64,000 nt of DNA, taken from an uncultured Oscillospiraceae bacterium (lineage in GTDB: Bacteria; Bacillota; Clostridia; Oscillospirales; Ruminococcaceae). The notes beneath the pieces were generated by a model, which was given only the letters and a program-made list of their open reading frames with translations, was not told where the DNA came from and searched no databases. This document shows, in pieces, positions 44,126 to 53,114 of the stretch. Each line of letters begins with the position of its first letter. Position 1 is the first letter of the stretch. The translations under genes were made by a program, and so were the position numbers. The DNA lies in the NCBI GenBank assembly GCA_934465295.1, contig CAKSKU010000001.1:186001-250000 (forward strand). Direction: 5' to 3'.

Positions 44126-45331
44126 TCAGCCTGCCTGCTTCATCTGCTCATACATCGTGTCGGCAAAAACTGCATAGCCCTTTGTGGGATTGTTTATGAA
44201 AACGTGCGTAACTGCACCGATTATCTTTCCGTCTTGGATAATAGGACTTCCGCTCATTCCCTGCACTATTCCTCCTGCTTCACGGAGCAGACGCTCATCG
44301 GTCACTCTTATTACCATATCACGGGAGTCCTCGCTGCCCGAATGATCTATCTTTTCAATGGCTATCTCATATTTTTGAGGGCGCGTTCCGCTTATGGTGG
44401 TGTAGATATATGCCTTTCCCGTTTTTATCTCGCTGTTCAAGCCGAGTGGTATTGCTTCATTCACACCCGAAAAATCATCGAGCGTTCCGAAAAGTCCTAC
44501 TGTTGTATTATCGGTAAGCGTCCCCATAGAAAAGGACGACACAAAGCCTCCCACAAGCTCTCCCGGAAAACCCGATTTTCCCTTTTTTACGCCGCTGATA
44601 GAGACCTTAATCACCTCGCCCGAATCAAGCGGCATAAGATTGCCCGTGTCTATATCGCAGACAGGGTGTCCGAGCCCGCCGAACTGTTTTGTTTCGGGGT
44701 CATAAAAGGTCATCGTTCCTATGCCTGCCGAGCTGTCACGCACCCATATACCTGCTCGGTAGCTGTCGTCTGTGCTTGATATCTGCGGACAAAGCCATGC
44801 TGTAAATTCTCTTTCATTCCGCACTGCGCTGACTTTAATCGTTTTTCCTCCGCTTGAGGAAATGATATCCTCGACATCTTCATTTGACGAGACCTGTATC
44901 CCATCGATGCTTTTGATTATATCCCCCGATCTGAGTCCGCAGCTTCCCCCGGGAGATATATAACCGTTCTCCGTTTCAAAGCCGCTTACTTCAACTACTA
45001 TAACGCCGTCAGTCAGCAGCTTTATCCCGAACGGCTCTCCACATGGAATTAGAACGGGCGTTTCCACGGGGAAAATATTGACTACCTTTATCGGGATAAG
45101 TCCAAGGAGCTTCAGCTCTGCCTGCTCTGCGGCTGCACTGTCTATCTCCGTCAGGTCAGCATCCGTATTGGAGCATGGTACGGCATCGAGCATGACCGAT
45201 ATGTTCATCTTTCCGCCCTTCGTAATATAGTAATCATTGGGCAGAGTCCTTTCAAGGTATATTATAAATGCCGCTAAAGATAATATAACAGCAAATATGC
45301 AAAACACAACGCTTTTTATCAATTTCTGCAT
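44126..45331 (-). CDS. spoIVB: SpoIVB serine peptidase
   Basis: SpoIVB is the forespore signalling protease that triggers pro-sigma-K processing. The 401-residue protein has an N-terminal membrane anchor (residues ~9-27), a PDZ domain (~100-185, LRSGDIIKSIDG) and an S55 peptidase domain with the catalytic His in GGLGHPV and Ser in GMSGSPI. It is monocistronic here, away from recN and without spo0A after it, unlike Bacillus. Confidence 0.95.
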   Translation of the reverse strand: MQKLIKSVVFCIFAVILSLAAFIIYLERTLPNDYYITKGGKMNISVMLDAVPCSNTDADLTEIDSAAAEQAELKLLGLIPIKVVNIFPVETPVLIPCGEPFGIKLLTDGVIVVEVSGFETENGYISPGGSCGLRSGDIIKSIDGIQVSSNEDVEDIISSSGGKTIKVSAVRNEREFTAWLCPQISSTDDSYRAGIWVRDSSAGIGTMTFYDPETKQFGGLGHPVCDIDTGNLMPLDSGEVIKVSISGVKKGKSGFPGELVGGFVSSFSMGTLTDNTTVGLFGTLDDFSGVNEAIPLGLNSEIKTGKAYIYTTISGTRPQKYEIAIEKIDHSGSEDSRDMVIRVTDERLLREAGGIVQGMSGSPIIQDGKIIGAVTHVFINNPTKGYAVFADTMYEQMKQAG

Positions 45332-45580
45332 TTTTATTTTCCTTCCTTTTCTTTTGGAACAATGTTTGGTTTTATAAAAATGCGTTTTGCATATTCTACA
45401 AAACCAAATGCTTATTCCCGAATTTTCCGTTTTCGACTCTCGCCGAGCTGTTATTACTATTCACATTTTGAAGCTTTTTATAAATTCTAATTATATGTTA
45501 TTTTAAAGCCAAGCCTGCAAAAATAATGTAAAAATAAAGAATTTTAAAAAATTCCCCTTGAATGTTCTTTAAGAGTATGT
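45332..45580. other. Intergenic region between spoIVB and a membrane gene
   Basis: No gene is visible. It holds a 9-bp inverted repeat, TTTGGTTTT (45365-45373) with AAAACCAAA (45400-45408), enclosing ATGC/GCAT, just upstream of spoIVB. It could be a 5' hairpin or operator of spoIVB. I could not identify a convincing sigma-G promoter. Confidence 0.5.
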
Positions 45581-45599
45581 TATAATGAAAACGTTATTA
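45558..45599 (+). promoter_or_regulatory. Promoter with cre/LacI-type operator
   Basis: TTGAAT (45558-45563), 17 bp, TATAAT (45581-45586). TGAAAACGTTATTA (45586-45599) begins at the last base of the -10 and matches 13 of 14 positions of the CcpA cre consensus TGWAANCGNTNWCA. LacI-family proteins use closely related palindromes, and the second gene of this operon encodes one. Confidence 0.75.
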
Positions 45600-45623
45600 C
45601 AGATTTGACACGGAGGAGTTTTT

Positions 45624-46082
45624 ACGAAAAAAATTTCCAGGATCACATTTATTTTAGCAGTAATTGCGGAAGTGGTATGCTGTCTTGTACTCAACACCCT
45701 TGGCGGTGCGGCTTTCATTATGAACGGCTATGACAAATGCGGCATTGCTCTTTTTGCAAGCACTGTTTTTCTTATTGCCGCACTTGTTTTTATAAAATTC
45801 AAGAAAACGCTCTTTCCGCTTATATTGACTGTATTCGGCTCGGCTTGCTATATTTACACGCTTGCCGTTATTGAAGCTATACCGAATACTAAGATACCAA
45901 AGGAATATACAGAAGCGCTTTCAGCCAAGCATTTTCCGACCATTGCGGTAACAGTGCTTCTTGTACTGCTGATAATTTTCAACTTTTTCAGCGAGGAAGC
46001 TGTACAAAAGCGTCTGGAGAAAAGAAATGCCAGAAAAGCTGAAAGAGAACGCAGCCTTAACGATGACGAAAAAATAATTTGA
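45624..46082 (+). CDS. Small membrane protein, possible ACG start
   Basis: A 152-residue protein with about four membrane helices and a basic, acidic-ended cytoplasmic tail (KRLEKRNARKAERERS). GGAGGAG (45612-45618) is 5 nt before codon ACG at 45624, which begins (M)KKISRITFILAVIAEVVCC, a classical first helix. The first standard start (GTG 45672) would cut that helix in half and has no ribosome site. Either ACG is used or an ATG was changed. It overlaps no neighbour and precedes the LacI gene by 18 bp. Function is unknown. Confidence 0.7.
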   Translation, partial: TKKISRITFILAVIAEVVCCLVLNTLGGAAFIMNGYDKCGIALFASTVFLIAALVFIKFKKTLFPLILTVFGSACYIYTLAVIEAIPNTKIPKEYTEALSAKHFPTIAVTVLLVLLIIFNFFSEEAVQKRLEKRNARKAERERSLNDDEKII

Positions 46083-46100
46083 CTTACTGGAGGAATAGAT

Positions 46101-47102
46101 TTGAACGTAACTATAAAAGACGTTGCCAAAGCTGCGGGCGTTTCCGTTGCGACCGTTTCAAGGGTACTAAACAAAAGTGCCACCGTTTCCGAAGCTGCCG
46201 CAGAGCAAGTAAACAACGCCATAAAAGAGCTTGGCTACAACCCCAATTTTCTCGGAAGAAACCTCCGCAAATGCGAAACAAACGTTATCCTTGCAATACT
46301 TCCCTCAACTGAACATTCGTTTTACAATGAAATAATCAAGGGTATGCAGAGTGCTGCTTCCGAAAACGGCTATGACATACTGCTCTGCACATCGAACAGC
46401 ATGCACTCCACCGAATCAAGGATGCTCGGTATGCTTTACAACAGGACTGTTGACGCTGCTGTAATGCTCGGAACGCAGCTTTCCGCAGAAGAGCTCAATG
46501 AGCTTAACGAAAAGCATTATATTGCTATCTGCTGCGAGCGTGTTGAGGGGGCAAATGTTCTTACCGTTACTGTTGACGATGAAAGCGGCGCTTATACAGC
46601 CGTAAAGAATCTTATTTCACTCGGTCACAGAAAGATCGCCATTATTTCGACTGAGGGAATGGCTCTTTCTTCAAAGGACAGAGAACACGGCTATATAAAA
46701 GCTTTGAACGAATTTGATATCCCCGTAAGGGAAGAATATATCTATCGGGGAACATACGACCCTTACAACGGCGGAAAGGCATTCGAGCAGTTTATGGCCC
46801 TCCCCGAGCCTCCGACGGCGATATTCTGCATATCCGATCTGCTTGCGGCAGGAACGATGAAAAAAGCGATATCGAGCGGCTATAAGATCGGCGAGGACAT
46901 TTCCGTTTGCGGTTTCGACAATATTCAGATGTGCGAGCTTTACAATCCCGGCATCACAACAATTGAACAGCCTGCATTTGAAATAGGCAAAACTGTGATA
47001 AATGAGCTTGTGAAAAACATAAAGCAAAATCAGAAAAAGGGCAGGCACATAAAGCTGAATTATCGGCTTATTCAGCGTGAGTCTGTTCAGAAAGCAAAAT
47101 AA
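46101..47102 (+). CDS. LacI-family transcriptional regulator
   Basis: A 333-residue repressor: helix-turn-helix and hinge (TIKDVAKAAGVSVATVSRVL, then GYNPNFLGRNLR), followed by a periplasmic-binding-protein-like effector domain (SLGHRKIAIIST, VCGFDNIQMCELYNPGITTI). The start is a TTG after GGAGG. No sugar genes are adjacent. It shares a transcript with the upstream membrane protein, and the operator on their promoter suggests autoregulation. The effector is unknown. Confidence 0.92.
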   Translation: MNVTIKDVAKAAGVSVATVSRVLNKSATVSEAAAEQVNNAIKELGYNPNFLGRNLRKCETNVILAILPSTEHSFYNEIIKGMQSAASENGYDILLCTSNSMHSTESRMLGMLYNRTVDAAVMLGTQLSAEELNELNEKHYIAICCERVEGANVLTVTVDDESGAYTAVKNLISLGHRKIAIISTEGMALSSKDREHGYIKALNEFDIPVREEYIYRGTYDPYNGGKAFEQFMALPEPPTAIFCISDLLAAGTMKKAISSGYKIGEDISVCGFDNIQMCELYNPGITTIEQPAFEIGKTVINELVKNIKQNQKKGRHIKLNYRLIQRESVQKAK

Positions 47103-47150
47103 AAAAAATACAGCTTACTTTCCAAAACAAAAAAGTAAGCTGTATTTTTT
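47103..47150. terminator. Bidirectional terminator
   Basis: AAAAAATACAGCTTACTT (47103-47120) pairs with AAGTAAGCTGTATTTTTT (47133-47150). It ends the LacI operon and, from the other side, radA. Confidence 0.95.
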
Positions 47151-47165
47151 ATATGCCGATATAAT

Positions 47166-48572
47166 TTATTCGGATTTTTCATCATTGTTGTTTCTGATAA
47201 CAAAGAACGCTTGTTTTACTGAGGAAACGCCCGTTACTCTTATCTTGGTATTTTCCCTGTCGATAAGCTTCATTGACTGTTTCGGGATAATGCAGTGTTC
47301 AAAGCCGAGACGCTCCGCTTCACGAATACGCTGTGGGATATTCGCCACGCTTCGTATCTCGCCGCCAAGTCCGATCTCGCCAAATGCTATCATTTTCTTG
47401 TCGAGAACGGTATCATAGAAGCCGCTGTACAACGCAAGTGCGACCGACAAGTCGCCTGCCGTTTCGTCAAGCCTAAAACCGCCGACAACATTCAAAAAAA
47501 CATCGAGCGTTCCGAAGAACATTCCCGCACGTTTTTCAAGAACTGCGATTATCATTGCAAGGCGGTTATAGTCAAATCCCGTGACAGTTCTTCTCGGAGC
47601 TGAAAAGCCGCTTTTTGTGACAAGAGCCTGGACTTCGGCAAGTATCGGTCGGCTGCCCTCCATTATGCAGGCAACGCAGCAGCCCGAAACTCCCTCAGGT
47701 CTGCCCGAAAGCAGCATTGCAGACGGATTTTCGACCTCCTCAAGTCCCGAATTGCCCATTTCAAAGACGCCGATCTCATTCGTTGAGCCATAACGGTTTT
47801 TCACGGCACGGAGAAGTCGGTAGCTGAGGTGTCTTTCGCCCTCAAAATAGAGGACTGCGTCAACGATATGCTCCATTACCTTTGGACCTGCGATAGCACC
47901 GTCCTTGTTTACATGGCTGACAATAAAGATAGGAATTTCCTCTGATTTTGCCGTTCGCATAAACAGGTTCGTACACTCCCTGACCTGCGAAATGCTGCCC
48001 GATGTGCTGTTTATCTCGCTCAAAGTCATCGTTTGAATAGAGTCGATTATCGCAATTTCGGGTTTGCTCGATATTATCGTATCGGAGGCTGCACCTGCGT
48101 CATTTGTTGATAAAATGTACAGGTTTGGAGTATCAACGCCCAGTCGTGCGGCACGGAGCTTTATCTGACGGACACTTTCTTCTCCTGAAATATAAAGTAT
48201 CGAATGCTCCTCGCCGAGATATTTACAAATCTGCAAAAGGAGCGTTGATTTACCTATACCCGGCTCGCCGCCGAGAAGCACAAGCGAACCCTTTACAAGA
48301 CCTCCGCCGAGGACACGGTCAAGCTCGCTTATTCCCGTTGAATAGCGTATCTCATCGTCCGTTCCTATCTGCGTGAGGTCTTTTATCTGCGAAGAAAGGT
48401 CACGGCTCACCGACCCTGACGCACTTTTAAGTGAAGAACCTTTCGGTGCAGACTGCACTTCCTGCTCTTCAAGGGTATTCCATTCGCCGCAGGAGGGGCA
48501 TTTACCGTTCCACTTTGAACATTCAAAGCCGCACTCCGAGCAAACATATACTATTTTGGACTTTCCTGCCAT
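47166..48572 (-). CDS. radA: DNA repair protein RadA
   Basis: RadA is a RecA-like DnaB-type motor promoting branch migration. The 468-residue protein has a zinc finger (C11, C14, C25, C28), Walker A GGEPGIGKST (101-110), the RadA-specific KNRYGS motif and a C-terminal Lon-protease-like domain. It is the last gene of the pheA-ispD-ispF-cwlD-radA run. Confidence 0.96.
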   Translation of the reverse strand: MAGKSKIVYVCSECGFECSKWNGKCPSCGEWNTLEEQEVQSAPKGSSLKSASGSVSRDLSSQIKDLTQIGTDDEIRYSTGISELDRVLGGGLVKGSLVLLGGEPGIGKSTLLLQICKYLGEEHSILYISGEESVRQIKLRAARLGVDTPNLYILSTNDAGAASDTIISSKPEIAIIDSIQTMTLSEINSTSGSISQVRECTNLFMRTAKSEEIPIFIVSHVNKDGAIAGPKVMEHIVDAVLYFEGERHLSYRLLRAVKNRYGSTNEIGVFEMGNSGLEEVENPSAMLLSGRPEGVSGCCVACIMEGSRPILAEVQALVTKSGFSAPRRTVTGFDYNRLAMIIAVLEKRAGMFFGTLDVFLNVVGGFRLDETAGDLSVALALYSGFYDTVLDKKMIAFGEIGLGGEIRSVANIPQRIREAERLGFEHCIIPKQSMKLIDRENTKIRVTGVSSVKQAFFVIRNNNDEKSE

Positions 48573-48620
48573 TTTATTTTCCTTTCCGAAATAAGCTTTA
48601 TGACCTGCTCGGGTCAGGCT

Positions 48621-49346
48621 TTATTCCGTTGTAATGAATTCATTTATTCCCGAAAAAACTGTGAAAGCGACCTGCTGCTGATAGTCCTTATTCGTAAGCT
48701 TTGCAGCTTCATCGGGGTTGGAGAGAAATCCGCACTCGACCATTACGGCTGGGTTATTGCAGTAATAGCAGAGGTACAGTTCGTCCTTGCAAAGCTTTGT
48801 TTCACGCTCGTTATCGGGCTGAAGATTTGTCACGAACCTGTTTTTCATAATACCTGCAAGGCGCTCGCTTTCCTCGTTTTTATCCGAATAGAACATCTGC
48901 GCACCGCTGTATTTCGGGTCGGTAAAGGTGTTCTGATGGATAGAAACGCAAACGCAGTCGGGATATTTATTAAAGAGCGCAAGACGGTTCTCCATATCGG
49001 AGATCTTCTGATTGCGCAGACCCTCAACGCCCTTATCGTGTATAGAGATATCCTTTATGCGTGTAGCTTCGACGTTATAGCCGAACAGCCTTGCCATATC
49101 ACGGACGGAGAGCAGGATATTTAGGTTTATCCCCTTTTCGGTCTTGCCGTCTGCGCTTGAACAGCCGCCGTCCATGCCGCCGTGTCCTGCATCAAGTACG
49201 ATCATTTTCTGTCCCGTCAGTTCGGCTGAGGTCAGCACGGCGTTTTCCAGTTTTGATCTTGCGTACAATATCGTTCCTGTAAAAATACATACCGCTGCGA
49301 GAGCGACAGCAGCGGTAAACTTCCTTTTATGCTTTGCAGAAACCAT
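48621..49346 (-). CDS. cwlD: N-acetylmuramoyl-L-alanine amidase CwlD
   Basis: A 241-residue amidase_3 enzyme with an N-terminal membrane anchor. The zinc ligands and catalytic residues are visible: His in LDAGHGG, Glu in TEKGINL, His in SIHQN and Glu in VECGFLSN. CwlD helps make muramic-delta-lactam in the spore cortex. Adjacent genes are housekeeping; no sporulation promoter was identified. Confidence 0.88.
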   Translation of the reverse strand: MVSAKHKRKFTAAVALAAVCIFTGTILYARSKLENAVLTSAELTGQKMIVLDAGHGGMDGGCSSADGKTEKGINLNILLSVRDMARLFGYNVEATRIKDISIHDKGVEGLRNQKISDMENRLALFNKYPDCVCVSIHQNTFTDPKYSGAQMFYSDKNEESERLAGIMKNRFVTNLQPDNERETKLCKDELYLCYYCNNPAVMVECGFLSNPDEAAKLTNKDYQQQVAFTVFSGINEFITTE

Positions 49347-49405
49347 AGTTTTTTCCTCCCAAATAGGCTTGTTTATTGCATTATATGAGAGTGAAAAAGC
49401 TAATA

Positions 49406-49885
49406 TTACTTCATCTTTTCCATTATGCAGACGGCGTGGGCGGCTATTCCCTCTCCGCTGCCTGTGAAGCCGAGCTTTTCCTCGGTCGTGGCTTTCACGC
49501 TTATGTTTTCGATATCGGTATTGCAGGCTTTGGCTATATTCTCACGCATACTGTCGATAGATCCTGCGAGCTTTGGTGCTTGGCACAGTATAGTCGAATC
49601 GATATTTCCGACAGTGAAGCCTTTTTCTTCGGCTATGCTTATTACCTTCTCCAGAAGCTTTATGCTGTCTGCGCCTTTATATGCGCTGTCGTTATCGGGG
49701 AAAAGCTTTCCTATATCGCCGAGGGCGAGCGCACCGAGTATGGAATCCATTATTGCGTGAACGAGCACATCTGCATCGGAATGTCCGAGCAGCCCCTTTT
49801 CGTATGGGATATCCACTCCGCCGAGGATAAGCCTTCTTCCCTCGGTAAGACGGTGAACATCATAGCCGTGACCTATTCTGAACAT
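49406..49885 (-). CDS. ispF: 2-C-methyl-D-erythritol 2,4-cyclodiphosphate synthase
   Basis: IspF forms the cyclic diphosphate in the fifth MEP-pathway step. The 159-residue protein keeps the zinc ligands D9, H11 (GHGYDVHR) and H43 (DVLVHAIMD). It follows ispD by 2 bp, a common pairing. Confidence 0.97.
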   Translation of the reverse strand: MFRIGHGYDVHRLTEGRRLILGGVDIPYEKGLLGHSDADVLVHAIMDSILGALALGDIGKLFPDNDSAYKGADSIKLLEKVISIAEEKGFTVGNIDSTILCQAPKLAGSIDSMRENIAKACNTDIENISVKATTEEKLGFTGSGEGIAAHAVCIMEKMK

Positions 49886-49887
49886 AG

Positions 49888-50577
49888 TTACGAATTTCCT
49901 TTCAGAAGTATCTCCGCAACGGCGATATCTTCGGGTGTTGTTATTTTTATATTGCGATAGCTTGACTCGGTCATTGCGACCTTTGCGCCGACTGCTTCGG
50001 CAAGCTGGCAGTCATCGGTGAAATCAAGCTCGTGGCTGAGTGCAAAGTTAATTCCCTTTACATAGATATCCTTGCGGAATATCTGCGGAGTCTGCGTGAT
50101 GTAAAGCTTTCTTCGGTCGGGCGTATCCGTTATAAGACCGCCGTCAACGTTCTTAATTGTGTCCTTTACGGGAACACCGAGGACTGCTCCGCCGAAAATC
50201 GAAGCGTCCCTTATGCACTGCTTTATATTTTCGGGAGAAACAAGCGGTCTTGCGCCGTCGTGGACTGCGACATATCTTGTTTCCTTGGATGCTTCTCTAT
50301 ATGCATTGAAAATAGACTGCTGGCGTGTTTCGCCGCCCTTCACGACGGCTTTGAGCTTTGTTACGCCGTGCTTTTCGGCAAGCTTTTTATACTCGTCGAT
50401 CTCGTTTTCACGGGCTGAAACTATTATTTCCGTCACCTCATCGAGTTGTTCAAAGGCGAGCATTGAGCGGACTGCAACGGGTATACCGCCGAGTTCGAGA
50501 AGCTGTTTATTCACGCCGTTCATTCGGGAAAAGCTGCCTGCGCAGGCGATTATTGCAGACACCGTTATTTCGGACAT
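49888..50577 (-). CDS. ispD: 2-C-methyl-D-erythritol 4-phosphate cytidylyltransferase
   Basis: IspD activates MEP with CTP. The 229-residue protein has the nucleotide motif ACAGSFSRMNGVNKQLL (where Lys normally binds CTP) and VHDGARPLV. Residues in the first motif differ slightly from the usual GxGxRM. It is upstream of and nearly touching ispF. Confidence 0.95.
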   Translation of the reverse strand: MSEITVSAIIACAGSFSRMNGVNKQLLELGGIPVAVRSMLAFEQLDEVTEIIVSARENEIDEYKKLAEKHGVTKLKAVVKGGETRQQSIFNAYREASKETRYVAVHDGARPLVSPENIKQCIRDASIFGGAVLGVPVKDTIKNVDGGLITDTPDRRKLYITQTPQIFRKDIYVKGINFALSHELDFTDDCQLAEAVGAKVAMTESSYRNIKITTPEDIAVAEILLKGNS

Positions 50578-50631
50578 TTTATATTGTCATTCCTTTCGGG
50601 TATATGTAAAGGTTGTTTGCTTGACAAGACA

Positions 50632-51744
50632 TCAGAGCATTTCCCTGAAATTTCCGAGCAGGCGGAACGAACTCATCTCTTTTTTCAGGTCGTCAAGCAA
50701 AGCCGTTACCTTTGCATCAAGGCAGTTTCCGACAAAATCGAGGAAGAACATAAACTCAAAGTCGCTGCCTGCGATGCTTTTGCTCTCGATCTTTGTTAGG
50801 TTGATGCCATTTACAGAGAATTTTGTGAGCAGGCGGTTGAGTGCGCCCTTTGTATGCGGAACTGTGAGGAGGACGGACACGATATCGCAGTCACTGTTGA
50901 CGGTAAGATTTTTCGAGAAGCAGATAAAGCGTGTATAGTTCGGCTGTGCATCAGCTATATTTCTGCTTAAAATTTCCAATCCAAGCAGTTCTGCGCAGCT
51001 TTCCGAGCAGATACAGGCGATAGGCTCGCTGCTGTTGGAGACGAACTCCGCCGAGAGCGCCGTATTCGCAAAATCGCAGGTTTCAAAACCGCTGTCTTTC
51101 AGGAATTTTGAACACTGGGAGAGCGCTTCGTTTTTGGAATAGACCTTATTCACGTCGGAGAGCTTTGTTCCCTTTTTTGCGGCAAGGCAATGGGTTATTT
51201 CAACTCTGACGAGCGAATTTATGAAAAACTGTCTTTTGCCCATAAGCTCATAGGTCTCGGTTATTGAGCCGATGGTGGAATTTTCGAGAGGAAGAAGTCC
51301 ATACTCGCACTCGCCGCTTTCGACTGCATCAAAGACCTCCTCAAAGCTGCGGTAGAACTCCGATGGCTTATCGCCGAAAAGCTTTTTGCAGGCGATCGCC
51401 GAATATGCGCCGTCCGTTCCCTGACAGGCTATCTTCCCGGCTTTTTCTGTGGAAAATATGCTGTATTCACACTTTTTTTCGGCTGCCATTCCGATATTCT
51501 GGATGCTTTTGCTGATATCCATGATATTCTGGAACAAAACTGCTGCGCCGTCTTTGAGATCGTCGGGGGAATTTGCCCTTATATTGCTGATTATCTGCTG
51601 TTCTCTGCCGCCCTGCATAACGGGGAGGTCGTGCGTTTTCTTATACTCGCCGACCTGACGGCAGACGTCCATTCTTTCGATAAAAAGCTTCAGAATTTCG
51701 CCGTCTATTTCGTCTATCTTGTTTCTTAAAGTTGAAAGATCCAT
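50632..51744 (-). CDS. pheA: Bifunctional chorismate mutase/prephenate dehydratase
   Basis: PheA makes phenylpyruvate from chorismate. Domains in order are an AroQ mutase (residues ~1-85, LRNKIDEIDGEILKLFIER), a prephenate dehydratase (~108-285, with the catalytic TRF in NYTRFICFS) and an ACT domain (~295-370, GALNRLLTKF and INLTKIESK) for phenylalanine feedback. The ATG at 51744 follows AGAGGT; the 21 codons before it lie in the leader. It has its own promoter. Confidence 0.94.
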   Translation of the reverse strand: MDLSTLRNKIDEIDGEILKLFIERMDVCRQVGEYKKTHDLPVMQGGREQQIISNIRANSPDDLKDGAAVLFQNIMDISKSIQNIGMAAEKKCEYSIFSTEKAGKIACQGTDGAYSAIACKKLFGDKPSEFYRSFEEVFDAVESGECEYGLLPLENSTIGSITETYELMGKRQFFINSLVRVEITHCLAAKKGTKLSDVNKVYSKNEALSQCSKFLKDSGFETCDFANTALSAEFVSNSSEPIACICSESCAELLGLEILSRNIADAQPNYTRFICFSKNLTVNSDCDIVSVLLTVPHTKGALNRLLTKFSVNGINLTKIESKSIAGSDFEFMFFLDFVGNCLDAKVTALLDDLKKEMSSFRLLGNFREML

Positions 51745-51778
51745 AGCATACCTCTGTAAAAAATGATATAATGTATTT

Positions 51779-51807
51779 ATTATACTACAATTTTCATACA
51801 AATTCAA
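51779..51807 (-). promoter_or_regulatory. Promoter of the pheA operon
   Basis: TTGAAT (51807-51802), 17 bp, TATAAT (51784-51779) on the minus strand, about 35 bp before pheA. No T-box or attenuator is visible in the short leader. Confidence 0.8.
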
Positions 51808-51884
51808 GCAGAATTTTCATTTTTGCGGGCAGAGAAAAATTTTCACGGCATTCGCCCAAAACGCAGAAAAAATTGCAAAAACAG

Positions 51885-51913
51885 TTGCAGAATTTCTTTG
51901 AATATGGTATAAT
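51885..51913 (+). promoter_or_regulatory. Promoter of the ruvC operon
   Basis: TTGCAG (51885-51890), 17 bp, TATAAT (51908-51913). The ~60-nt leader contains a small AACAC/GTGTT hairpin before the AAAGGAAC ribosome site. Confidence 0.8.
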
Positions 51914-51978
51914 AAATTGTTATGTTGCAGGAACACGGTTTTCTGTGTTTTATGCAGTGCCGAAAGGAACATATTTTT

Positions 51979-52470
51979 ATGAGAATACTCGGTATCGACC
52001 CGGGATATGCGATAGTCGGCTTCGGTGTGCTTGAATATGACGGGTACAAATTCACGCCCGTTCACTTTGGTGCGATAACTACCGAGGCAAAGACCGACTT
52101 CAATATGCGGTTAAAAACGATTTATGATGATATGAACACGGTTCTTTCCACGTTCAAGCCCGAAGTAATGGCGATAGAAAAGCTTTTTTTCAACACTAAC
52201 CAGAAAACGGGCATTGACGTTGCTCAGGCAAGAGGTGTTACGCTGCTTGCGGCGACGAATATGGGAATTCCGATATATGAATACACGCCTTTGCAGGTAA
52301 AGCAGTCGGTTGTTGGCTACGGACGTGCCGAAAAGCCGCAGGTCATGGAGATGACGCGGCGGATACTCGGTCTTGCGACCGTTCCGAAACCCGACGATAC
52401 TGCCGATGCGCTCGCCATTGCGATATGCCACGGTCATGCGAGCGGCGGTGTGAAAATCCCTAAATATTAA
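51979..52470 (+). CDS. ruvC: Holliday junction endonuclease RuvC
   Basis: RuvC resolves Holliday junctions. The 163-residue protein keeps the acidic catalytic residues D7 (GIDPGYAIVGFG), E67 (AIEKLFF) and the C-terminal pair in PDDTADALAIAICH. An ATG 19 codons upstream lies in the leader; the start at 51979 has AAAGGAAC before it and gives the canonical MRILGIDPG. Confidence 0.96.
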   Translation: MRILGIDPGYAIVGFGVLEYDGYKFTPVHFGAITTEAKTDFNMRLKTIYDDMNTVLSTFKPEVMAIEKLFFNTNQKTGIDVAQARGVTLLAATNMGIPIYEYTPLQVKQSVVGYGRAEKPQVMEMTRRILGLATVPKPDDTADALAIAICHGHASGGVKIPKY

Positions 52471-52482
52471 GGAGAGGTCATT

Positions 52483-53091
52483 ATGATATACAGCGTAAGA
52501 GGAAAGCTTATCCACAAGGAGCAGTCGCTTGCGGTCGTGGAATGCGGCGGCGTTGGCTATGCTTGCAGGACTACGCTCTCGACGCTTTCAAAGCTCGGGG
52601 GAACAGGTTCGGACTGCTTTCTTTACACATATATGAACGTTCGTGAGGACGCTGTTGAGCTTTTCGGCTTCGTTTCACAGCAGGAACTCAACTGCTTCAG
52701 GATGCTGCTTTCCGTTTCGGGCGTGGGACCTAAGGCGGCACTTGCGATACTTTCCGACACGACTCCCGAGGGCTTTGCGCTCAATGTTGCGACGGGCGAT
52801 TACAAGGCTCTCACCAAGACGAAAGGTATTGGCCCTAAGCTTGCGCAGAGGGTTGTGCTTGAACTCAAAGACAAGATCACTAACGAACAGCTCACATCGG
52901 GCGTTACGGGAATTTCCGAGATCAACACGGCTGTTTCCTCGGGCGGAAATCAGGGCGAGGCTATTTCTGCGCTCGTTGTGCTTGGATATTCTCAGGCAGA
53001 AGCCGCTTCGGTCATTGCAAAGCTCGACCCGTCAATGTCCGTTGAAGATCTCATAAAGAATGCGCTGAAAAAGATCGCAGCATCAATGTAA
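52483..53091 (+). CDS. ruvA: Holliday junction protein RuvA
   Basis: RuvA holds the four-way junction for RuvB. The 202-residue protein has domain I (LIHKEQSLAVVECGGVGYAC), the two HhH motifs (VSGVGPKAALAIL, TKGIGPKLAQRVV) and a RuvB-binding C-terminus (VLGYSQAEA). It follows ruvC by 12 bp with GGAGAG. Confidence 0.96.
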   Translation: MIYSVRGKLIHKEQSLAVVECGGVGYACRTTLSTLSKLGGTGSDCFLYTYMNVREDAVELFGFVSQQELNCFRMLLSVSGVGPKAALAILSDTTPEGFALNVATGDYKALTKTKGIGPKLAQRVVLELKDKITNEQLTSGVTGISEINTAVSSGGNQGEAISALVVLGYSQAEAASVIAKLDPSMSVEDLIKNALKKIAASM

Positions 53092-53114
53092 TTTCGTAAA
53101 GGAACTGTTTTGCT

